Of a stretch of DNA of 64,000 nucleotides, positions 53,382 through 64,000 are shown in pieces. The notes beneath the pieces are model-generated. The model did no database searches. It was not told the origin of the DNA and saw nothing but the letters and a program-made list of their open reading frames with translations. Location: positions 2,086,910 to 2,150,909 of the forward strand of contig VWZF01005177.1 of NCBI GenBank assembly GCA_013396755.1. The letters are read 5' to 3'. A program made the position numbers and the translations under genes. Source of the stretch: Sclerurus mexicanus. Lineage: Eukaryota; Chordata; Aves; Passeriformes; Furnariidae. Position 1 is the stretch's first letter, and the number at the start of each line of letters is the position of its first letter.

Positions 53382-56300
53382 TTATCACATTTTACAGCTC
53401 TTGGGTTGATAAGAATTGTATTGTGTAGCAATCTGTGTTCCAGTGCTGCCTCACTCAAGAGGGGTGTAAAGGTCTCAATACTCATGGAAAACAGCAGCAT
53501 GGTATAAGGGAAAACTCATGTAACCTTACACGTGAATCAAGGGTAAGTGGAAACAGCCTGCATCCCTGGATAATTACTGTGAAATGTGATGCTCCAGACA
53601 ATGAATGGACTAGATTTCTTAGTGTCTGGAAAGCCTTCTCCCCACCTCCTTTTTTCTGACACAAACTCCACCTTCTTGGCAGAAGGAACAAAGGAAAACA
53701 ATAGAAAGTAACAGCTTAAGCATTAGTTCTCGGCAGATGCTGTCTCATTAAGGTCAATTGCGGCACATCTTAGATTTGTGATCTGTCCCCAGGTTCAGAA
53801 ATCACATCCCTTTTATTTTTTTCCCCTGAGTAAAAACATAATGCTCAAAATGGAATTAGGCTGAAGCATAAGCTGTGAAAGCAGCACTTTCTTTATGAAA
53901 GCCAGAAATAAGTCCAATGTTTATTCTACACACTTGCTTTCACATTTAATAGAATTAAAAGATTATTAAATAACCCAAAATGCTAAATACCTAAACATTG
54001 TTCTAAGAGAATGCAGACCATTTCCCCTGTCTAATTATTATTTCAAGTACGTGTGCACTCTATCAAAAAGAAACAGCGGTATTTCTGCAAGCACATCTAT
54101 ATTGTAAAGTACTCTGAAATGAAAATCACAGTTTTTCAGTTATTGAGTTGCTTCACTAAGTACAGAAATCCTTTCCCTCCACCCACAACTTTTTCAGTTG
54201 AATGCTGTGTCCTAGCAAAGTCTTATCAGCCTGTAAGAAGCCTTAGAACAATTCCTCTTGTTTAAAAAAAATAACTATGTATGTTAAAAAGCAAGATGTT
54301 AGACTGTATTGGGTGGCACTATAATTAAGAACAGGTTAATGTACCCACTAAACTGCCCGCCTGCTGGTAGGGCCAGGCTGGCCTACAAAAGATTGAAATG
54401 TTTCAAAGTACATGGTGTTCACTGCACAGCATTAACAATAAACTGTGTCACCTAATATCTGCAAAGCAGGCATCATGAAATAACACAGTGTCTACAAGGT
54501 GTTTATTTTTGCCTTTTCTAGAGGCAAATGGGAGTGGAGTCTTTTGCGAAGGAGCACAAGTTGATACTGATTCGAATCTGCTTTGCACCTCGTTTTCACT
54601 AACATCTTACACCATGGGAGAGGATCAAACCAAGCAGCTTTTTGTTACCATAGCTATGGTTTATTACCGGCCTCCTGAAATATCAGTGTCTTCCTAATGT
54701 TCCAGATTTCAGAATCAGATTTTCCCCTGGGAAATTCAGGAGTTAGGAATTTTACACTTTTTTTGGTGAGTGTGTGTGTTTATCATATGAATTCAAAATA
54801 CATCCAAGGAATCTAAATCAACTTTGTATCATCAACTCTGATAATGCAGGAAGAAGAATATATTCAGGGATGGGATCCAGTGGCATCTAACCAGTAATTT
54901 GTGAAAATAATCAGGAATTTCCCAGGTGCATTTTTCTCAAGGGGAAATTTTTGACTTCTGCTGTTTTACCTTCCCTTTCCTCCACACAAAATCCCCTCCT
55001 CCCAAAGGCAGTAGGAAAGAAGCAGAAATACAAATTACTTGGGAGGAGATGGAGAGAATATACAAAATACTACAGGCCAGAGGCAAGTTGTCTTCTCCCA
55101 GGTTGCCAGGGTTGGTTCCTATAAAGTTTAAGTGCCTGTCCCAGAGCAGCCAGTTTTCCCCTGTCCCCACCTTCCTTGCAATACATTATGCTTTCGCAAA
55201 AAATATTTTTTAAAAAATTGTTTCTCCTACTCACATTACATGACTTTTTCACAGTTTCTCCAGGTCACTTGTTCTTGAGTCCACTCGTCACCTTCACTTT
55301 TTGTGAACACACTATCTGCTTTTAGGAGCACCGATCCCTTTTTCCCAATAAGTCTAAGACAAAAAGAGTTATCTAGCTGTAAATCCTCTTGAGAGAGAGG
55401 ACTGAGACCTCTTGTTGTATCTGTTATGATGCTGAAATATCTGGTGAAGGCCGTATTTGTGACCTGTTGCATTCCAGAAGCTTCATTGTAATAATGAATA
55501 AAAATTGATGATGTATAAATAGTATTGATAATATTCTTTGGTATTTTTCAGAGAGAAGGACCAGCAAAATGAAGAAAATGGAGGCATGAAATAAGTGTGC
55601 TACCAGTCATCAGACAAGGCAGGCACAATTCAGTTTCACAATGGCTGTACTAAAACCCTTTGAATTCGGGATTATGAAAACACTGAATTTTTTGTTATTT
55701 ACTTTTCTGTGTTCGAACTTACACTAAATCCAAAAAGAATCAGCAGTGCTTCAGTTCAACTGCCACTGACAATGCTCAGATTTTTATAGTTGGCATTTTC
55801 TTCAAGGCAGACTTGTTTCACTCTGTGTGTGCAGAAGGATAAAGCACTGTATGATATCACTGCACAGTAGTTTGCAGATTTTTTAGAGCTTCTTTATGTA
55901 TGTTAAGCTCCACCTCAAATGTCAAGTAACTGCTGTGTTAGAAACACAAAGCTGCATTTAGCCTAACCTGTCTCAACATACCTGCTTTAAAGGTTAATCA
56001 AAAAGCACCCCCTTGTATGTAGTCACTGAAACAAAGGATCAGACCAGTCAAGTTTCCTGATCCTTCTCCACCTTGGCACAGAAAGGAATAAATCCTGTTT
56101 TCCTTTTGCAAAAAATTGTCCCTGATGAATTATATAACTTTTGAGAAATCAGAATTTTAAATTACAAGTAACTGTTACAGGAAAGCCAAAGACACTACAG
56201 CACAACCAGCCAGCAATGCAACATTGTATGAATATTTGGAAATGGAAATTTCTTCCAAGTGGCCGTCATTATCTGCTTATAGCCTGAAATACATAGTTTG

Positions 56301-59300
56301 TTTACTCCAAGTCAGAAATACAACCTATGAACATTACCAGTGAGAAAATTATCTAGTCACTTGTGTTTGAGCCAAACCCAATATTGCTGCAAAGGGATGA
56401 AATTTCAGTAAAGTCAATGGAGTTATGCCAGTGCTCTGTTTAGTCAGCTCAGTGCTGTCATATGCCCATATGTAAAAGTTGAATGGAAAAATTTATTTCA
56501 TGCTTTAACTATAAATACAATAACTTCATGGAGCTCCCTGCCCTATTTTTTTCTCCATTGACTTTTAGTCTACAAAAAACACTGACATTGATTCCACAAT
56601 AATTCATTACTAACACAATACAATATTTCATTACATACTTTATACTATAATAATGTATCAGTATTACTTTGTTTTCTCTCAGTAGTGAGAAGTGCATGCC
56701 TAAAGTGACAGGGTGTTCTACACTGGTACAATAAAATCCAGTTTCATAGAGCATTTTAATACCCACCCAGCACACTCCCTACAGATGTCTCACAACCAGC
56801 CCGCTCCCAGCCATCGGCCGTGGCACTGCTGGGAACTGCAGAGTGTGCAGGACAGGCAGCCTTCGGAAACACTCTGATATGCCTGACTCTGCTAAGCATA
56901 GTTTGCTTATATCTTTTGCTTTGTATCCTTCTCACAATAAACTAGTTAACATGTATATTAGCACACACATTTTTAGACAGACTGTTCACCCAAGAAGGTA
57001 GAAAATGACTGAAATGTACCAAGCGGATCATACTAGTTTGTGCTGACCACAGTGCTCATCAGATTTGCGTTATGGGACCTCAGGGTTAGTATATGACATA
57101 CGAATCCACCACAGTATCCTTAGACTGTTTTGCTTTTGACTTAAAATTAACACAGATGAGAATGTTTATTAAAAGTAACTTTGCGCCTCTAGCTTGGCTG
57201 TAACTTCTACTTTTAACATAGTACTTGAGTGACCAACTTGATCTGGGAGGCGTTTTAAAAAACATGTAACCTGATACTTGGTCACAGAGAAAACAAGAAA
57301 TCAAGCTTCTAAGTAAGCATGTAACTTTAAATGTACATAAGTAAAAGAAGCATAGAAGTTTAAGTATTGCTGCTTGAACTATTAGGCACTGTGCCACTGT
57401 GCCATCCTGTGGTTTAAGAACTGCACATCATATAGTGCACTGGTGTACCATTCTAATACCATGAATATCTGGTTAAATCAATTAAAATGAAATTGCAGAA
57501 TCATAGTTCCAATTTTCTGGCCAATGCAGGACACTATGACACAAACATACTTTATACTTTGACTATTCAGTTCTGGGTGTTACTATTTTCTGAACCAAGC
57601 ATCATGTGGTCAACCCAGAACATAGGAATGTCCTCCTGGCTTCTGAAGGCAAAATGGTTGCCCTCTGTTCACACAGTAAGGAGCCTGAAGCACATGAACA
57701 AAATACATTAATAGAAGAGATAAATAGCTTAACTAATGCTTTGGAACTGGCTGCATCCTTACAAAACATTATGTACATGCTCCCAATGAGAAAATTACAA
57801 AGAACAAAAAATATACTGAAAGAGGAAATGATAAGCAGTGCAGGAAGCTAAAGTGGAGAGCAATAAAAATGCATTAAGAAAGTGCAAGAGACAGTCATAC
57901 ACCAGACTTCCATGTGCACACTACTCCAGCAAATGCTCCATGAAGCCAGTTCATTCATGGAAGTCCTTGCTCAGTGACACCACTGACCATACATTAAGCA
58001 AGCCTTTCATGGTGTTGGCCCTTCTGGAACACGTCCCCAGCAGTCACTGTGACAAGACCTTCACTTAGGACAGCCACCACGGTTAACAGATAGAACAGGA
58101 AAAATAAGGGAGAAATAAAAAGGAAGAAGCTATAATAAACTATCTTTAAATACATGCAAATATTACTCGTCTTTCACTTCTGTGTTTGAAGGTAATTGCT
58201 ACAAGGATAAACTCTCAAAATTTGGACTAAAACCATAAGAAAACCATGTATTTTGCATTGAATTAGATGTAGAAGTCAAGAACAAATTTTAAAAATTATA
58301 AATTGGATCATATATTCCCAAAACACATTTGCTGCCTTTTTATGTTACTGTTTTCAGATCTTACTGATAGGCAAGGACACAAAAGTTAAAAGCATAAAAA
58401 CGTGACCTCTGAAAGTTGACTACAATAGACCTCCAGAGTAAACTGAAAGATCTAAAACACTAGGAGTATGTTACAAACTATAAGGGCAGAACATAATCAT
58501 ATCTACTCAGTGCTATATATCCTTGAGCTTGTACATTTCAGTTTAAGTAAACCAGTCTCCCTTGCACAGAGATAGGAAGATAGAGCTGTGTAAAACAAAA
58601 ACTACCAACCATTTGACTCGAGTCTATATTTAGCATTTGCTGTGTCATGCTTTAATTGCTGAAATTGCCTCTACAGAAGCATTAAGAAATCACTAGAAAA
58701 AATTACCATTGTGAGGCATACTGAATGTTCAGAACAAAACTTCACCTTGCAAGATTTACACATCAGTTCTGAAGCACAAAGACATTCTAAAATATAGGTT
58801 TTTGTTTCCATCAGGTAACAAAGAACAAAAACATATTGAAACCCTCTTGGAGCTCACCATTACACACAAAACATGATCTATTGCAAGTTCAAATTTGGAT
58901 GAACACAGATGAAAGAAAATGTTGGCAGATTAGTTCCATCTTTAAAAAGAGCAGGTAAGTTAGCACACAAAGTAATTTCCATTGGACTAGCAAGTCAATG
59001 TGTGAGCCAAGTTGGATCAAACAGATCCAGCTATCTAGTTTGAGAGGCTGAGTTGTTTCTTTGTCTAATGAAGTCCCTTATTTTCCCTTGCTGTTTTTTG
59101 GGGTTTTTTAGCATAATCTTTCATATGATTCTAAAATACAGTTTTACATGAAATATATAAAGTTACTCAAACTGGACCATATGGTAAAAGACTACTTTGC
59201 TAAAGACTCATTTATTTAAAATACAACTGAGCAGTCACTGAAATAGATGTCATTTGTAGAGTTGTGATCAACTATATCTACAGCTGCAAGGATTTGTCTA

Positions 59301-59656
59301 AGAAATTCTTTTTGCTATCCCAAGTAGTGACTGCAGTATAGGGTTTTACTGCCCTTATACTGCCCCTTTACAGCCTCGTCAAACATTTTCACAGCACATA
59401 CCATGGGGTGAATACCGAAGGTCCTGCCTGCCTGACAGTGATTCCATACAGAGCAGCACAATACGGACTTACAAGCTCCCTAAAGTTCTCTGGTTGGATT
59501 TACTAGAAAAAAAAGGCTGGTACAAGAGTTATTAGATCAGTGTAGAAGAGGACAAAGGCTTGGGGTCCTTGTGGTGCTGGTCTGTGGGGAAGCTATGCTT
59601 GATACACCTGCAGGGTACGCAAACCTGCTTGCAAAAGTTTGAAAAGCAATTTCGTA

Positions 59657-59940
59657 AAATCATAGAATCACAAGATGGTTTTGGCTGGAAGGGACTTTAA
59701 AGTGCATCTAGTTCCAAGCCCCCTGCCATGGGCAGGGACACCTCCCACTAGACAAGGTTGCTCAAAGCCCCTTTCAACCTGGCCTTGAACACTGCCACTG
59801 ACGGGGCATCCACAACTGCTTGGGGCAACCTATGCCAGTGCCTCACCACCCTCACAGTAAAGAATGTCTTTCTAATATGTAATCTAAACCTAAATCTCTG
59901 TCAGTTTAAAGCCACCACCCCTTGGCCTATCATTTTGACT
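59657..59940 (-). mobile_element. CR1 LINE 3' end, about 285 bp
   Basis: It begins aatcatagaatcacaag, then gctggaagggactttaaag, ccatgggcagggacacctcc, ctggccttgaacactgcc, aaccta and catctctgtcag-type blocks up to accccttggcctatc. This is the antisense CR1 3' UTR plus the ORF2 end, fairly well preserved and so younger than the other fragments. Confidence 0.92.
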
Positions 59941-62154
59941 GACTGAACCATAGTAATGACTCTAACGATTGTATGAAGGATAAATAAGCACATTAGGACC
60001 ATAGAACAAATTATCCAATTAGGTGTGCAACTTAATCATACAGTTTACCATCCCAGAAGATGACAGTTTTGAAGGAATTCGGGGGGTAAGGTTTTCCCCA
60101 GCCCTCATTTCCTGTATGGTGAGCTCTTCGTAAAATCTGCCCCAGAGAGAGAGATGGAGAAGTGAAGGGACTGCTCACAAAGAACAAAAAGCCAGATTTC
60201 TGAATACGCTCTTCCCCCACCCACACCCTTAGCGCTATTTTTAAATACAAAGCTAGCTCCGTAGAATTTCCTGAGATTTGACAGTTGGTCACACAGTTAC
60301 AGATTAAACAGGAGAGTGGCAGACTTGGCTGGGCTTGCTGCTCAGCACAGGAAAGAGAGAGACCTGCCCCTGTAAGCGCGTCATGGTGTCGGGAAGTAGC
60401 ACTTGCTGAGCCACAAATGAGCGTGCAGCAGGCCTGCCCCCCACTCACTACACACGACACAAATCCTTTCATCATATTTCATCTTTGATGCAGGCACTGC
60501 CAACAGCCTCAGAACTGTTCAACTACTGCAAATGAGTAGACAACTTGTTTAGTGGGTTGCTAGTATCTGCAGAAGTAGCTGGCAAACGCATCATCAGAGT
60601 TATTCATGACAATCCGTGTGTGGGTGTGTGTTGAGGCTTTCAAAGAGATAGTGTAAAATATCTGTCCCTCCAGGCTTTTGTGGTATATAGCTCTTCCTCA
60701 ATATCTTTCACTCTTATTCTGCCTTGCCCTTTCAGACATCACTTCCAAACCAGTGGAAGTGAGTCCTGTTGTGGTTATTTAAAAAATGATGAAAATTGGG
60801 TGCGCAGCAGCCTACTATAGAATTGAGAATGTTAATGTTTCACTGTTAGACAATGCTAAATGTACTTACTACCCATAGAATTGTTTAGTCATAGCTTAGT
60901 GAACTGAGATTTTGCTAAAAATTAATTTTGCTGTAACAGTGATGTAATTATTATTAACCAGTTTCAATTCCTTTAAAAATACACAAGGAGAATCTGAATT
61001 ACTTCTGTGCTGTGCATACTTATTAGAAAAGGTGACAAAGAATAGAAAAAATTAAAAATAATGCACTTTTCAGAAAATTACTGTTTTCTTAATACTATTA
61101 AATACTATTGTCTGAACACTTTAATATTACACAGCTGAGTAATAGAGAAAGAATCGTTATATTAAAAATGAGTTTTTTATTAAAGACAGCTTTAAATTTT
61201 CAAACACCACAGGTTTTTCTGGCTGGCAGAGTATCAGCTTGCCTAGTGAAAACTGTTTTCCCTTGGAAAGAAGAGCAAAGTATAGGATGTACCCAAGAAA
61301 AGACAATTCCTCCTGGCTGACCTAAGCAGAAGTATTGATTTGGGTCTCTGAAAGGAGTTCTTTGTTACAGCAGGGTAAGTTTCTCAGTAGCTACACAGAT
61401 TGATTGTTTTCTGTTGTATGTTGGTTTTTTTGTGGGTCCCCCTCCTCCCTCACAAAAAAAAAAATAGAAAGGAAGTTGAAATTAACAGATTTTATAACAG
61501 TTTTTGGAACCTTAGCAGATGGTAATGAAGAGAGTCATGGGAGATATAATAAAGAAGGTGATTTTCCACATCTGCAGAATAGGAATGATGGAAATTGAGA
61601 AGACAATTCTGAAATTACATTAACTTCCAGACCACAATTAAAGCTTATTTAGATTTTCAGAAATAAGAAACAGGCTCCTGGTAGGAGGCCCTGAATTTTC
61701 ATTTGCCTCTTGAACAGCATGAAGACTCCTGTCAGTTCTCACTAAATAGCAACAGTCAAAAAAACATATATATACTATGAAGTAGCAGGAGTGTGTTAGT
61801 ATCAGGTTTTAAAGTTTTCCTGTTGTCCCCAAAAACTCTTTGGTTCAGAAACTGTTCAAGCTTTCTTTGATGTACAAATTTTAGGCAGAAAAATAAGTAG
61901 ATTGATGAGTCTTTCTTTTCTTCCTTGCTTTCACAAAGTCTGGGCAGTCACTACTGAAATCCATTTGGAGTCCCAATTGTCTTCCAAATCAAGCTGCTGA
62001 CTGAGTTGCTCAACTCACATAGCATCAAAAGAACAATCAGCAGGATATGCATTTATATCATGAACTCTCATCATATGAAGTGTTTCAGAAACCAGTAAAC
62101 AAAAGGTTTTGTGTCTCCTTTATAAGATGTGTAGTGACTTGCAGAAGAGAATAA

Positions 62155-62321
62155 AAAACAGAATTAGAGAGAAAATGAGAGAGAGAGTGAGACAGAAAAA
62201 TGAAGATGAAGAGAACAAGAATGAAATTTAAAGAAACAGAGATACTTAGAAAGTGGGGGAAAAAGAAAAAGAAAAAGAGAGAAGGAAAGAGAAAGAAAGA
62301 GAAAGGGNAAAGAAAAGAAAG
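62155..62321. repeat. Purine-rich GA/GAAA tract
   Basis: The plus strand is nearly all A and G. The core at 62255-62321 has no pyrimidine apart from one undetermined base at 62308. Units are of the gaaa and gaaaaa type. The overlapping ORFs rich in Lys/Glu (plus) or Ser/Phe/Leu (minus) are composition artefacts. Confidence 0.92.
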
Positions 62322-64000
62322 CCTGCAGTTGCAGTTTTGGAGACACGATTTCTTCATCTTGGAGTGGGTTAAGAGGGAGGTTTGGAAAGTAACGTTATAC
62401 TAATTCCTCTTTGGAATAATTTATAAAATTGGATATGCAGATAATTCACATACATAGAACTGTAAGCAAAGTTGGCCTGGATACCACACTATCCAGCAAA
62501 CTATAGAGCCCCCAGAAGGCCCAGCTGTTCCTGCCCTTCAGAACACATCCTTGCTCAGTGATTTGCAGCTTGCTTACAAGATGAGGTCTTTTTTGTCACA
62601 GTAAACAGACAAAGAGAAATTCAAACCAATCAGCCAACCCTGCTTACTGTGGATACACAGCAGTTTCTGAGAGACAGGGAAAACAATCCCAGCTACTCTG
62701 AAAGCAAAAAAACATTGCTTAAAGACAATTATTTCCTTCCTCCTATTTGCATTGTCCTTACCCTTCTTTTATATGGATCATTGTTAAATGAGAGAAAGAT
62801 ACAATAGAAAGACACAGAAAAAGCATAGTGGACATATTAATATAATCAATCAAGCAGCAACTTGTACCTTTTTTGTGATCTGTCCTTGTTCCCATTAGGA
62901 AGGCTTGCTATTCCACTTAGAGAGTACCCTTCCATAGTGAAACAGCGTTCAAGCACAATTATGTATTTCCAATTGGAAAGATAGCAATCACATGTTAACA
63001 TTTTACTTCTCAAGACCTAGAAGCTGCAAGTGAAAATCGTGCCTTGGCTTTCTGCCTGCTTCTGTCTGCCTTAATTAGCTGATCACAGCAACAATCTCAG
63101 CTAAAATGATTCTCAGTGAAAGGGTAGGAAGGAGCTGCTTGAGCAGAACTGGGTGAAGCTTTTCACTTAGCTACTACCTAAGCAAGATCCAAGAAAGGAT
63201 CAGGGACTTTGGCTCAGCACCTTTCTTGTCTGGACAGAATTTGAATTTTTGAAAGCAGGATTCTGAATAAAGGCTAATACCTCCTAATGCTGCACCAGTT
63301 GCATCTAGACAAGTTCAGACACTGCTTTTGCAGGGTTAATCAGGTCACTGTAGAGAAAGAAAACCACTGTAAAACTGAGTGCAGAATATATGTTCAAATC
63401 CAAATCTTTCTCACCATCTCCCAAAGTGCTTTGGATTTAAAATCATTTTGTAGCACTCAAAATGACCTTGAAGAGGAAGGATCATTAACATTTGCCCCAT
63501 TGTCTTAAGTTTATTTTTTTCCAGTGACTGTCAGCCCCATCATCAAAGATTATATTTCCCCTAGCTCTACTACTTAGCGGTGGCACTACCCATCTCAGTA
63601 GCCCCACCTCTGTGGTATATTCACGAGTACAGAAGAGCTCATCTTTCTGTGCTCCAGCTGGAGGCCTGTACGGAGCAAAGTCTTCCATGGTAACCAAGTC
63701 AAAGTGACATGTCCCCATTTCTTAATGTAATGATGCAATACTGAAAGTGCTGAACAGCAGTAAAACAAACAATAGTATTTATGGTTTGAACACATTTTAA
63801 ACAAAGATCTAAAAGTCTTTTACAAGAATGAACTACAATATTTAACCATCTTGCTGGAATTTTACAGTGCTCGTGGCAGATTTTCCAGCTACAGATTACT
63901 TTTAGTTCAAGTTTCAACTGAGTAAACTAAGGCATACAGGCTGAGAGTGTATCCAATTAGCATAGTCAATTAGTTGAAATTGTTTGATTTTTTCACAATT

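Larger units (their letters stand above)
51246..64000. other. 5' flank of CEP85L, no supported gene
   Basis: This is AT-rich sequence with two CR1 remnants (53317-53381 and 59657-59940, both minus), a purine tract (62155-62321) and scattered short ORFs without family similarity or convincing splice structure. In mammals the next gene upstream of CEP85L is MCM9. I looked for its C-terminal coding sequence on the minus strand and did not see it. The longest N-free ORF outside CEP85L (60032-60475, minus) is treated as unsupported. Confidence 0.7.

Noticed and set aside
57487..58068. Three overlapping plus-strand ORFs in a row
   Set aside because: They are in different frames with no similarity I recognise and no evident splice logic. 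I found no support for a gene or processed pseudogene.
62085..62403. Ser/Phe/Leu-rich and Lys/Glu-rich ORFs
   Set aside because: They are products of the purine tract's composition on the two strands.

Overview
This is a piece of a bird nuclear genome. The evidence is the CR1 LINE 3' ends with ATTCTATG-type 8-bp tails (best at 8836-8851 and 5066-5081), LTR fragments of two ERV families I know from avian genomes, and sparse short exons in long AT-rich introns. There are no operons, rRNA genes, CRISPR arrays or other prokaryotic features. Three assembly gaps are present: 16503-16529, 50195-51124 and a single N at 62308.

Only one protein-coding gene can be supported: the N-terminal part of CEP85L (centrosomal protein 85-like), transcribed from the minus strand. 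Its 162-bp exon 2 is at 35227-35388 and its 764-bp exon 3 at 6524-7287. Both have canonical splice sites, their phases match, and the joined reading frame follows the CEP85L N-terminus without a break. Exon 1 is not visible and most likely lies in the 930-N gap, which sits between GC-rich edges. The coiled-coil-coding exons lie beyond position 1. In CEP85L orientation the layout is: 5' flank (64000 to about 51250), promoter/exon 1 gap (about 51250-50030), intron 1 (about 15 kb), exon 2, intron 2 (27.9 kb), exon 3, and the start of intron 3 (1-6523).

The rest is intronic or intergenic. It holds eight recognisable CR1 fragments, an ERV LTR at about 29155-29590, an older ERVL-like LTR at about 45290-45912, a near-palindrome built from two opposed LTR ends at 459-596, and a fragment resembling a Penelope-like-element reverse transcriptase at about 39112-39300. 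There are also several low-complexity tracts. The two larger intronic LTR copies are both antisense to CEP85L. Phospholamban (PLN), which in mammals is nested in a CEP85L intron on the opposite strand, has no visible coding exon here. By synteny it would lie just beyond position 1.

I found no convincing undescribed biological system. The items most worth checking are the Penelope-like fossil, the LTR foldback, and the reading frame with a strong Kozak ATG that runs into the promoter gap.
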